From the NCBI GenBank assembly GCA_959606065.1, contig CAUHHV010000003.1:1-64000 (forward strand): a DNA stretch of 64,000 nt, read 5' to 3'. Positions 24,489 to 31,962 of the stretch are shown here, one piece after another. The translations under genes and the position numbers were made by a program. A model generated the notes under the pieces. The model was not told the DNA's origin. It saw only the letters and a list, made by a program, of their open reading frames with translations, and did no database searches. Origin of the DNA: an uncultured Collinsella sp. Its GTDB lineage: Bacteria > Actinomycetota > Coriobacteriia > Coriobacteriales > Coriobacteriaceae. Position 1 is the first letter of the stretch, and each line of letters opens with the position of its first letter.

Positions 24489-25603
24489 ATATCGGACATG
24501 CACGCCGCAAGATTACCCCGCAAGGCGACATCTATCTAATCGGATACCGTAACCTCCCCAACCGTCTGGAGCCTGCGACAGGCGTCCATGACGACGTCTT
24601 CGCCAACGCGATTCTTTTCCAACAGGACGACCGCGAAGTTTTTCTCTTCAACGCCGATGTTCTCGAGTTTGAGGAGAGCATGGCCGAGGAGGTTAAGACG
24701 ATGCTCGCCGAGCGCTACGGAATCGACCGTGATTGCGTTCTGCTCTCCGCGACGCACGACCACACTTCGATCGTCGCCTACCATCGCAGCTGGTGGACGG
24801 GAAAATTCAACGAGGACTACTATCGCTGGTTCCTCGATACCATCTGTCAATGCTTCGAAGAGTGCCGCGCCAACGTGCGACCTGCGACCTGCCGCATGGG
24901 CAAAAAAGTCATCACCGGTTTCTACGACAACCGCATCATTCCCGGAGAGCTTGCCGACAATGAGGTTATCGTGGTGTCGTTCTTCGATGACGAAGGCAAA
25001 TCGTTTGCGGGCTTTGTGAACTGGGCGGTGCATTCTGCCTGTGTCGGACCCGACTGCACGGAGCTCACGAGCGAACTCGCCGGTCTTACCGGCAAAAAGC
25101 TCGCTCAGAGTCTTGGTTACTATCCGGCCATGGTCGTCGGTGCTGCTGGCGACTGTAGCGACCGCAATTTTCGCCAGGGACGCGGCATTCCCGAGGTTGA
25201 GCGTGTTTCGACCGGTCTTGCCGAGGCGATTTCCCAGATCAAGCTCGATCGCGAGGTCGTTCTTGACCGCATCGAGCCTCAGACGTTCTATCACACCGTT
25301 GCCCATGACGACTTTTCGCTCACGCTTAAGTGTGCCGTCATCAGTTTGGGCGGCCTGCATCTCTTTGTGTTCCCGAGTGAGCTCGGCAGCGACCTGGGTA
25401 TTCGCATGAAGCGCGAATGTCCGGTCGAGGGAATAGTTTGCGGTTACACCAACGGCTATTTCGAGTATTTCCTTCCGGCACGCGAGTACGGCCTCTCCTT
25501 TGAGACCGAGCGTACTCAGATTCCCCAGGGCGAACCGGAACGTCTGTGTGACAAGTTCTGCCAGACGACGAGACTTCTCGGCGCAGCAGATTCGCGTCTG
25601 TAG
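24485..25603 (+). CDS. Neutral/alkaline ceramidase-like protein, second of a pair
   Basis: A 372-residue protein of the same superfamily as the gene before it. It has a clearer SATHDHTSIVAYH motif, the expected metal and substrate His cluster. NWAVHSACVGPDCTELTSELAG corresponds to the ceramidase HPTxxGxxN...SAD-WPG segment. GAAGDCSDRNF is the conserved GxAGDxSP-type loop, and FPSELGSDLG the C-terminal catalytic region. It has no signal peptide. The ATG at 24485 overlaps the previous stop, and the ribosome site is AAAGGAG. Two diverged copies side by side suggest either a heteromer or two sequential amide cleavages. Distance from known ceramidases is large, so the exact substrate is open. Confidence 0.65.
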   Translation: MNIGHARRKITPQGDIYLIGYRNLPNRLEPATGVHDDVFANAILFQQDDREVFLFNADVLEFEESMAEEVKTMLAERYGIDRDCVLLSATHDHTSIVAYHRSWWTGKFNEDYYRWFLDTICQCFEECRANVRPATCRMGKKVITGFYDNRIIPGELADNEVIVVSFFDDEGKSFAGFVNWAVHSACVGPDCTELTSELAGLTGKKLAQSLGYYPAMVVGAAGDCSDRNFRQGRGIPEVERVSTGLAEAISQIKLDREVVLDRIEPQTFYHTVAHDDFSLTLKCAVISLGGLHLFVFPSELGSDLGIRMKRECPVEGIVCGYTNGYFEYFLPAREYGLSFETERTQIPQGEPERLCDKFCQTTRLLGAADSRL

Positions 25604-25796
25604 ACCTGATTGCGTGACATGGGCTAATGAGGCTCGCTGCCATGTGATCGGCATCTTCCATCTTCTCTGCCGTTTCCTATCCCGGGCGTACGTGCGTCCG
25701 CGGATTTCAAAGGGGGAAGCGGGTTCCTTGCCCTCCCACGTCGACTACGGAGGCCTGAAATCTACGCTATGCCCCGCTCAGAAAAAGGAGAATTCC

Positions 25797-27239
25797 ATGA
25801 AATACCAGAAGCTTTGCGATGAAATCATCACAAAGGTCGGTGGTCGAGACAATGTGTTAGACGTGAGCCACTGCATTACGCGTCTCCGCTTCCACCTCAA
25901 GGATGAATCGCTCGCCCAGACCAATGAACTTAAGGCGACGAAGGGCGTCGTTGACGTCATCCAGGCCGGCGGACAGTATCAGGTCGTGATAGGTGCCACT
26001 GTCGAGGCCGTCTACAACGACCTTGTTCAGATTGGCGGGTTCGACTCCAAACCCGCACTCGATATCGATGAGGGCGACGACGTCAAAAAGGGCGATCCAT
26101 TCTCGCGTCTGCTCGCCATCATTTCCGAGATTCTGCAGCCGGTTCTTGGCGTGCTTATGGCCGGTGGCTTTATCAAGTCGATGCTCGCGCTCTGCACGGT
26201 TGCCGGTTGGCTTGCCAAGGACAGCAATACGTATGTGACGCTCTCGGCAATCGGAGATTCGGTCTTCTATTACTTTCCGCTAATCATTGGCTGGACGTCG
26301 GCCAAGAAGTTCGGACTTAAGCCCGTTATGGGAATGGCGCTCGGTGGTATCCTCGTCTACCCGACGCTCGTTGCCCTTATGGGCGGAGATCCGCTCTACA
26401 CGCTCGGCGCCGGCACGGTCTTCGAGTCCAATGTCTATGGTGATATTTTTGGCATCCCGCTGATCATGCAGAATTACTCATCGACGATTCTGCCTGCGAT
26501 CTTTATCGTCTGGATTGCCTCCAAGGTGCACAAGGCCCTTTCTAACGCGCTGCCCGCGCTTGTGAGTTCGTTCTTCTCCAACATCCTGACGCTCCTCATT
26601 TGCGGCATCCTTGGCCTGCTTGTGGTCGGTCCGGTCATGACGGTCCTCTCCAATATCGTTGCCCAGATCATCTTGATGCTCATCAACTTCCAGCCCGCCA
26701 TCGCCGGCTTCGTCATCGGCACGTTCTGGAGCCTGCTCGTCATGTTCGGCCTGCACTGGGGTATCATCCCGCTGTGGTTTCTCGATGTCGCAACCTACGG
26801 CTATGACCTCATTAACCCGCTCGTGTATGCAGGCGGTTGTGCCATCGCCGGTGCTGTGCTTGGCATGGTCATCCGAACCAAGGATTCCGAGGAAAATGCT
26901 GCCGTCAACATTCCCGCCCTTGTCTCTTCGATTTTCGGTGTCAACGAGCCTGCGCTTTACGCCATCTTGCTGCCGCGTAAGCGCCTTATGTGGGCAACCT
27001 TTATTTCCGCTGGTGTAGGCGGCGCCATCGCCGGCCTCATGGGTGCCAAACTCTATGCCTTCGGTGCCTCCGGCCCGCTCGGTTTCCCGAGCTTTATTAA
27101 CCCTGCCGGCATCGACACGGGCTTTATCGGCCTTGTCATCTCCGGTGTGGTCGCTTTCGTTCTGGCTCTTGTCGCCGCTATGGTGATCGGTACCAGGAAG
27201 GACGAGGGCGGTAAGGCGCTCAACATCTCGGTGGACTAG
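25797..27239 (+). CDS. PTS permease, fused IIB-IIC, glucose/beta-glucoside superfamily
   Basis: A 480-residue sugar phosphotransferase component that imports and phosphorylates its substrate. Residues 1-80 form the IIB domain with the phospho-Cys in VSHCITRLRFHL. Residues ~100-470 form IIC with about ten membrane helices, including ILQPVLGVLMAGGFIKSML and the FGVNEPALYAILLP motif with its catalytic Glu. There is no IIA domain, so a IIA from elsewhere must supply the phosphate. The ATG at 25797 follows AAAAAGGAG. It lies 193 bases after the ceramidase-like pair; no terminator is seen in between, so co-transcription is likely. The unusual operon partners suggest an N-acylated or amide-bearing sugar or polyol as substrate. 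Confidence 0.9.
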   Translation: MKYQKLCDEIITKVGGRDNVLDVSHCITRLRFHLKDESLAQTNELKATKGVVDVIQAGGQYQVVIGATVEAVYNDLVQIGGFDSKPALDIDEGDDVKKGDPFSRLLAIISEILQPVLGVLMAGGFIKSMLALCTVAGWLAKDSNTYVTLSAIGDSVFYYFPLIIGWTSAKKFGLKPVMGMALGGILVYPTLVALMGGDPLYTLGAGTVFESNVYGDIFGIPLIMQNYSSTILPAIFIVWIASKVHKALSNALPALVSSFFSNILTLLICGILGLLVVGPVMTVLSNIVAQIILMLINFQPAIAGFVIGTFWSLLVMFGLHWGIIPLWFLDVATYGYDLINPLVYAGGCAIAGAVLGMVIRTKDSEENAAVNIPALVSSIFGVNEPALYAILLPRKRLMWATFISAGVGGAIAGLMGAKLYAFGASGPLGFPSFINPAGIDTGFIGLVISGVVAFVLALVAAMVIGTRKDEGGKALNISVD

Positions 27240-27265
27240 TCTGTCTGCGCACTTTAACTAAATTT

Positions 27266-27294
27266 GCCTCGGACGGTGACGTGCCGCCCGAGGC
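27266..27294 (+). terminator. Terminator of the PTS operon
   Basis: GCCTCGG at 27266-27272 pairs with CCGAGGC at 27288-27294, with an inner CGG/CCG pair, and is followed by ATATTTGTGTTTT. Confidence 0.75.
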
Positions 27295-27362
27295 ATATTT
27301 GTGTTTTGTGCCGTTGTCAGCGTGTTTGCGGACACAAGCCTGCGGTTGTGGAGCAACGGGGA

Positions 27363-28286
27363 TTATGACGGTCGTGCCGCGGTGGAAGACGCACGGTCGC
27401 CCTGCAGGAGCTGGCGGTAGGGGAGGAAGCCGATGAACGAGACGACCGCCTGCGAGTGCGCGGCGTTCCGCTTGAGGTAGAGCCTGACCTCGGAGGTCGT
27501 CGCGGGCTCAAGCGGCACCAGGGCTACCTTTCCGCTGGCAAGCGATTCCGCCGGCTTGCGCATGAGGAATGAGACACCGGCGCCGCGTGCGACAAGAGAG
27601 ATGATGTTCTCGGCTCGTTTGCCGGTGAACGTAACACGTGGGCCAAATCCAGCTTTGCGACAAAGGGAAAGGACGAGCTCGCTTACGAACGAGCCTTGGG
27701 GAAGCATGAGGAAATTCTCGTCGATAAGGTCGTCTATCTCGACGGTGTCACGTTCGGCGAGTGGATGGTCGAGCGAAAGGACGGCCACGAGCCGGTCGGT
27801 CGTAAAGGGAATCTTTTTGAACTCCGGCTCGATGGCGCCGCTGTCGCGGATGAAGGCCAGGTCAATGTCCTCGTGCAGGAGCATGCGCTTGAGTGTGTCG
27901 CCCTCGCCTTCGATGAGCTCGACAGAATATGAGGGGTTCGCCTGCTGAAAATCGATGACGGCGTCCGTAATCCCATAAGGGGTCATAATGGGGATAGAAC
28001 CGACGGTGAGGTGCTCGAGCGGCTCATCTGCACCTATTTGAATGGCGGCAAGATAGCGATGCTGAAGCGTCGCAATTTTTTGCGCATAGGGGAGGAGCGC
28101 TTCACCTTGCGCGGTGAGTGTTACGTGGCGCTTGCTTCGATCGATGAGCTTGCAGCCGAGTTCGTGCTCCATTGCCATGATGTGCTTGGAGAGGGTTGAT
28201 TGCGACATGAAAAGCAGTTCCGCCGCATCAAGAAACGTGCGTGACTGCGCTAAGATGGCGAATTCGCCGAAGCGGCTGATATCCAT
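27363..28286 (-). CDS. LysR-family regulator convergent with the PTS operon
   Basis: A 307-residue LysR regulator. Its HTH is AQSRTFLDAAELLFMSQSTLSKHIMAMEHELG, and the effector domain begins LEHLTVGSIPIMTPYGITD. The gene runs toward the end of the amidohydrolase-PTS operon. The operon promoter has a LysR-type palindrome at 22058-22080, so this gene is the best local candidate for its activator. It starts 36 bases after the deformylase stop on the same strand and could be read from that promoter too. The C-terminus (GDRASSTAARPS) is a little longer than usual. Confidence 0.9.
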   Translation of the reverse strand: MDISRFGEFAILAQSRTFLDAAELLFMSQSTLSKHIMAMEHELGCKLIDRSKRHVTLTAQGEALLPYAQKIATLQHRYLAAIQIGADEPLEHLTVGSIPIMTPYGITDAVIDFQQANPSYSVELIEGEGDTLKRMLLHEDIDLAFIRDSGAIEPEFKKIPFTTDRLVAVLSLDHPLAERDTVEIDDLIDENFLMLPQGSFVSELVLSLCRKAGFGPRVTFTGKRAENIISLVARGAGVSFLMRKPAESLASGKVALVPLEPATTSEVRLYLKRNAAHSQAVVSFIGFLPYRQLLQGDRASSTAARPS

Positions 28287-28322
28287 AGGGAGGCCTCCGG
28301 TACCCTCATTTTGGCAGGTGGC

Positions 28323-28733
28323 CTAAACCACGACGCCGTTGCAGTGGTCGATTTCGTGTTGGATGATCTCGGCGGTGTAGCCCGAGAAGTTTTTGATGCG
28401 GTGGACGAAGTTCTCGTCCAGATACTCCACCTTAATGCGGCGATAACGGGTACAGGGGCGCTCTCCAACCAGCGAAAGGCATCCTTCGCTCGTCTGATAG
28501 GCATTGACCTGCTCAAGAATTTGAGGGTTGTACATCAGGAGCGCCCTGTTGCCGTCCTTTACGCAGATGATGCGTTTGCGCACGCCAATCATATTGGCGG
28601 CGAGGCCCACGCACTCGTGCTCATGCTCATGGAGCGTATCCAGGAGGTCCTGCCCGGTCACGGCGTCATCGGGGGCCGCGTCTTCGGAAGGCAGGCGCAA
28701 AAAGAACTCGGATTTCATGATGGGTTTGATCAT
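28323..28733 (-). CDS. def: Peptide deformylase, short type
   Basis: A 136-residue peptide deformylase, which removes the formyl group from new proteins. Metal ligands are intact: Cys in SEGCLSL and the His pair in IIQHEIDHCNG with the catalytic Glu127. In motif 1 the usual Gln is Met (GLAANMIGV), which is common in the short deformylases of gut Firmicutes and Actinobacteria. The ATG at 28731-28733 follows GAGGAGC. A very long frame extends upstream on this strand but is the shadow of the divergent MFS gene. It is divergent from the MFS gene and 36 bases upstream of a LysR gene. The window's other deformylase-like gene (14373-14792) has the opposite pattern, with Gln kept and Glu lost. Confidence 0.88.
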   Translation of the reverse strand: MIKPIMKSEFFLRLPSEDAAPDDAVTGQDLLDTLHEHEHECVGLAANMIGVRKRIICVKDGNRALLMYNPQILEQVNAYQTSEGCLSLVGERPCTRYRRIKVEYLDENFVHRIKNFSGYTAEIIQHEIDHCNGVVV

Positions 28734-28937
28734 GGCGGGCTCCTCATGTCTCATGCTTTCGTGGACTTTTAATAATAGCGCGGAAGGAAAGCTGCGCGTC
28801 CGCGTTACAATCTTTCGACGTTGGACCATGTTGCCAGACTCGTCGCGTGCGGCGTCTGGCGTAAGTCTAGGGCTCATGCTCGCCCTGGACTGTTCCTCTG
28901 GGGCGATGCGACTGTCGTTCCAAGAGGAAGGAAATGC

Positions 28938-30353
28938 ATGGGGAGCAAATCTCAGCAACAAGTTCAAGTAACGCCATCGGCCACTGCGGCGATTCTCGTC
29001 GTTATGTATATTGCAGCCTTTGTTGCCGCGTTTAACGAGAACATCATTAACGTGGCGCTGCACGACATTATGGCAGCCTTTTCGGTGAGTGCCACCACGG
29101 CACAGTGGCTCGTCTCGGGCTACATGATCGTGACGTCGATTTTTACGGCCATCATGGCCTTCCTGTCCGGCCGTTTCTCGACGCGCAAACTGCTGTTTTT
29201 CGCATGCGGATGCATGGTCGCCGGCGAAGTCCTGTGCCTGGTCGCTCCGTCGTTTAGCGTTTTGCTGCCAAGTCGTATTTTGCAGGCTGCGGGATCGGGC
29301 ATCTTGTTCCCGCTCATGATGAACGTGGTGCTGTCTTGCGCGCCGCGCGAGAAGCTCGGTCTGTATCTGAGCCTGGGCGGTGCCTGCATTACGCTGGGGC
29401 CGGCGTTTGGACCTGTGATCAGCGGTCTTATGTGCACGTTGTTTGGCTGGAGGGCGGTGTTCGTAGTGCCGCTGGTGGGCGGCATTGTGGTCGCTGCGGC
29501 GGGCGTAAAGCTTGTTCAGAATGTCGGAGAGCGCTCGAACGCCACGCTTGATATTCTGTCGGTTGTTTTGCTCGCTGCCGGCATTACGGCATTTGTGTAT
29601 TCCGTAGGCGAGTTCTCGACCAATCTGATTGCCGGCATCGTGACGCTTTTTGCCGCCGTTGTGCTGCTCGGCCTGTTTGCGGCCCGCCAGCTTAAGCTCG
29701 AGCATCCGGTGCTTAACGTGCGTCCCATGGCGAGCGTTCGTTTTTGGCCTGCGTGCTTGCTTGTGGTGGTGTCGATGATGACGACGTTCTCGATGAGCGT
29801 TTTGTTGCCGCTCTATTTTGAGGGCGCATACGGCATGACCGCGCTTGTTGCGGGCCTGCTCATTTTGCCGGCAATTGCCTGCAACGCTGTGACCTCGATT
29901 GTGGGCGGACGCGTGATGGACGCCCGTGGCGCATGGCCGCTGCTGCCGGTCGGCTTTGCCCTGATTGCCGTGGGACAGACTGCCATCTCGATGACGGCGG
30001 CAAGCATGAACATTGGTATTGTCGTGGCGCTGACTGTTGTGGTGTATGCCGGTGTCGGTTTGGTGCTGAGCCCCTCGCAGACGGCCGGCCTGGAGACGTT
30101 GCCCGCCGCCGAGCATCCTCACGGAACGGCATTGCTCAACACGTGGAACATGATTGCCGCGTCGTTTGGCCCGTCCCTGTTTATCGGCCTGCTCTCGAGT
30201 TCTGCGGCGGTTGCCGGCGCCGCTGGCGTTGCGGCGGACGTTGCCCAGGCGATAGGATTTGCGGCTGCCGTGCGCGTAGCGGCCGTGATTGCCGTGGCCG
30301 GGTTCGCGGTGTCGCTGGTGTACGCCCGCCGCGAGTCGCACATGTCGCATTAA
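28938..30353 (+). CDS. MFS drug exporter, DHA2-like
   Basis: A 471-residue major facilitator exporter with about 14 hydrophobic helices, the DHA2 multidrug pattern. Visible motifs are NENIINVALHDIMAAFSVSATTAQWLVSGYM in helix 1-2, the FLSGRFSTRKLLFF loop (motif A) and GGACITLGPAFGPVISG (motif C, typical of antiporters). The ATG at 28938 follows GAGGAAGGAA. A TACAAT -10 at 28806-28811 gives a leader of about 120 bases. It is divergent from the deformylase gene. The exported compound is unknown. Confidence 0.88.
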   Translation: MGSKSQQQVQVTPSATAAILVVMYIAAFVAAFNENIINVALHDIMAAFSVSATTAQWLVSGYMIVTSIFTAIMAFLSGRFSTRKLLFFACGCMVAGEVLCLVAPSFSVLLPSRILQAAGSGILFPLMMNVVLSCAPREKLGLYLSLGGACITLGPAFGPVISGLMCTLFGWRAVFVVPLVGGIVVAAAGVKLVQNVGERSNATLDILSVVLLAAGITAFVYSVGEFSTNLIAGIVTLFAAVVLLGLFAARQLKLEHPVLNVRPMASVRFWPACLLVVVSMMTTFSMSVLLPLYFEGAYGMTALVAGLLILPAIACNAVTSIVGGRVMDARGAWPLLPVGFALIAVGQTAISMTAASMNIGIVVALTVVVYAGVGLVLSPSQTAGLETLPAAEHPHGTALLNTWNMIAASFGPSLFIGLLSSSAAVAGAAGVAADVAQAIGFAAAVRVAAVIAVAGFAVSLVYARRESHMSH

Positions 30354-30505
30354 TGTGTGCACATAGATTCTGCAGCTAGATTGGATGGCGACACCATAAA
30401 CTAATGGACGTTTTGCCGAGAGGCATGAATGTTTAAAGCGCAAAGAGTGCGCGACGGGCCCCGCGAATGGGGCGATGATGCCCGAGAGGGCCAAGAAGGA
30501 GTCTC

Positions 30506-31414
30506 ATGTCTGAGAACGAAGAGATCATGAACGAGACCGAGAACGAGACCATGGCTGCCGAGGTCGAGGCAGTCGAGACCGTGGAGACCGAAGCTGCCGA
30601 GGTTGAGGCTGCTGACGAGGTTTCCGCCGAGGAGGCCGAGGTTGTCGAGGCCGCCGCTGATTACGATGACGAAGAGCTGATGGACAAGATGCAGAAGGCC
30701 GCCCGCCTGCTGCGCAGCCGTCGCTTTGCTATTTCCAAGGAGGAGGAGGCCAAGGCCGAGCGCATGGCGAACATCGAGCGCGCCATCAAGCTTCTTGACC
30801 TCAAGCCCAAGATGGAGCAGAAGGAAATGTCCGACCTGCTGGGCATGCGCCTTCGTGAGCTCGATGGCCTGATGGCCGAGGCCGAGGCTGCCGATCTGGT
30901 CGGCCGCATCGACGACGCCGAGGGCGATATGCGCAAGATCGTTGTCTTCGCTGCCGAGGATGCCGCTGAGGGCCTGACCGAGCTTGCCAACAAGAAGGAG
31001 AAGCTCCTGCCCGAGCTTTCTTACGAGGAGGCCACCGAGCTGATGGCCGCTCTCGATAAGGTTATCGCTCCGCTCGTCGCCATGGGCCTGGACGAGGACC
31101 GCGGTCCTCGCGGCGGCCGTGACGAGCGCGGTGGCCGTGGCGGCGACCGTGGCGGTCGCGGCGGCTTTGGCGATCGCGGTGGCCGTGGCGGTGACCGCGG
31201 CGGCCGCGGTGGCGATCGCGGTGGCCGTGGCGGCTTTGGTGACCGTGGCGGCGACCGTGGCGGTCGCGGCGGCTTTGGCGGCAACCGTGGTGGCTATGGC
31301 GATCGCGGTGGCAACCGTGGCGGCTTCGGCGGCAACCGTGGTAACGACCGCGGCGGTCGCGGTGGCGACCGTGGCGGCCGCAACGGTGGCGGCTTCCGCG
31401 GCAACCGTTTCTAG
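30506..31414 (+). CDS. Acidic winged-helix protein with a C-terminal RGG-repeat tail
   Basis: A 302-residue three-part protein. Residues 1-55 are very acidic (Glu, Val, Ala). Residues ~60-195 are helical and contain a MarR-like winged helix (QKEMSDLLGMRLRELDGLMAEAEAADLV, then a short wing ending DMRKIVVF). Residues ~198-302 hold about 20 RGG motifs, mostly as DRGGRGG, with FGG and GYG breaks, ending FRGNRF. RGG tails bind RNA and promote condensation in eukaryotic proteins and in bacterial DEAD-box helicases, but here no helicase domain is present. The ATG at 30506 follows AAGGAG. The 150-base leader has two small GC-rich hairpins. It is probably a nucleic-acid-binding regulator or RNA chaperone; the function is unproven. 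Confidence 0.8.
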   Translation: MSENEEIMNETENETMAAEVEAVETVETEAAEVEAADEVSAEEAEVVEAAADYDDEELMDKMQKAARLLRSRRFAISKEEEAKAERMANIERAIKLLDLKPKMEQKEMSDLLGMRLRELDGLMAEAEAADLVGRIDDAEGDMRKIVVFAAEDAAEGLTELANKKEKLLPELSYEEATELMAALDKVIAPLVAMGLDEDRGPRGGRDERGGRGGDRGGRGGFGDRGGRGGDRGGRGGDRGGRGGFGDRGGDRGGRGGFGGNRGGYGDRGGNRGGFGGNRGNDRGGRGGDRGGRNGGGFRGNRF

Positions 31415-31459
31415 TTGGGTTACGCGGTTTTACCAAATCGCGTAACTAGTTGACGCTGC

Positions 31460-31559
31460 AAACCCGCCAGGGCGGCAATCTGCCTTTCAACTTCGGCGGC
31501 ATGACCAGAAGGTCAATGCCGCCTTGTTTCAAGGCACCTTGCTCGCTCTGGCGGGTTTT
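31460..31559 (+). ncRNA. Branched stem-loop region after the RGG gene (terminator or structured RNA)
   Basis: An outer stem AAACCCGCCAG (31460-31470) pairs with CTGGCGGGTTT (31548-31558). Inside lie GGCGGCATGACC (31495-31506) pairing with GGTCAATGCCGCC (31511-31523) and GCCTTG/CAAGGC (31521-31535). The right arm ends in a TTTT run, so it can end transcription. It is far larger than an ordinary terminator and could be a multi-branched RNA. No known RNA family was recognised. Confidence 0.45.
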
Positions 31560-31600
31560 CGCTGTCGGTACCAAAGCATCGGCGTTGCCTTGATCCAAAC

Positions 31601-31643
31601 CTACCAAAAAGGGACAGGTTTATTTTGGTCGGTTTTATCTGGG
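31601..31643 (+). repeat. Single copy of the GGGACAGGTTTATT palindromic repeat
   Basis: CTACCAAAAAGGGACAGG followed by TTTATTTTGGTCGG and TTTTATCTGGGC matches the unit at 3155-3256 with a few changes in the outer arms, and matches 59472-59518 in inverse orientation. Confidence 0.65.
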
Positions 31644-31669
31644 CAAACGTGGTCGTCTATCGCAATATG

Positions 31670-31713
31670 GTCGTTGGGGACGTTCTTGTTTGACTAGTCG
31701 TTTAAGAACGTCC
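31670..31713 (+). repeat. Palindromic repeat interrupted by the first IS110 element
   Basis: The left arm at 31670-31687 (GTCGTTGGGGACGTTCTT) is complementary to AAGAACGTCC at 31704-31713 joined to CCAACGAC at 33127-33134. Removing 31714-33126 restores an 18-bp perfect inverted repeat around a 16-base centre. The insertion element therefore sits in the right arm of this hairpin, which itself has the GGGGAC core seen in the other palindromic repeats. Confidence 0.8.
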
Positions 31714-31774
31714 ATTACAGTCGAAATTGTCAGCCCGGGCCCGTCTCGGGCTACGATTGAGGCGCGCCCAGAAC

Positions 31775-31962
31775 GGGCCGCCGACCGGGCGCCCGCGCAC
31801 GGCCGAACGTCCCTGCCCCCGAGAGGGCCCGTTGGGTGCTGCCGGCGCGGGACGCGCCGCCCCCGACGGCTGATAGGAAAGTGCCGGGCAGGCGCCGCGG
31901 CTGGTAATGTGAGTGCCGAGGGGGAGGCCATCCGGTCGAACGACTACCGGAAGGATACCACC
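31775..31962 (+). ncRNA. Candidate bridge RNA region of IS110 copy A
   Basis: The 188 bases before the transposase contain no reading frame shared with copy B, yet they align along their length with 37579-37769. Matching islands are GGGCCGCCGAC-CGGGCGCC, AGAGGGCCCG, CTGATAGGAAA-TGCCGGG and GGTAATGTG-GTG. IS110 elements encode a bridge RNA in the left non-coding end that pairs with target and donor DNA. The position and the pattern of conserved islands separated by variable stretches fit this. The exact RNA ends and guide loops are not assigned. Confidence 0.6.

Noticed and set aside
28734..30494. Very long minus-strand frame reading into the deformylase
   Set aside because: Everything upstream of the ATG at 28731-28733 is antisense to the MFS exporter and has an Arg/His-rich shadow composition. 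Only the last 136 codons are a real gene.
31080..31410. Tandem short repeats that might be a CRISPR array or satellite DNA
   Set aside because: The periodicity is codon-level repetition of Arg-Gly-Gly inside one reading frame; there are no constant repeats with unique spacers.
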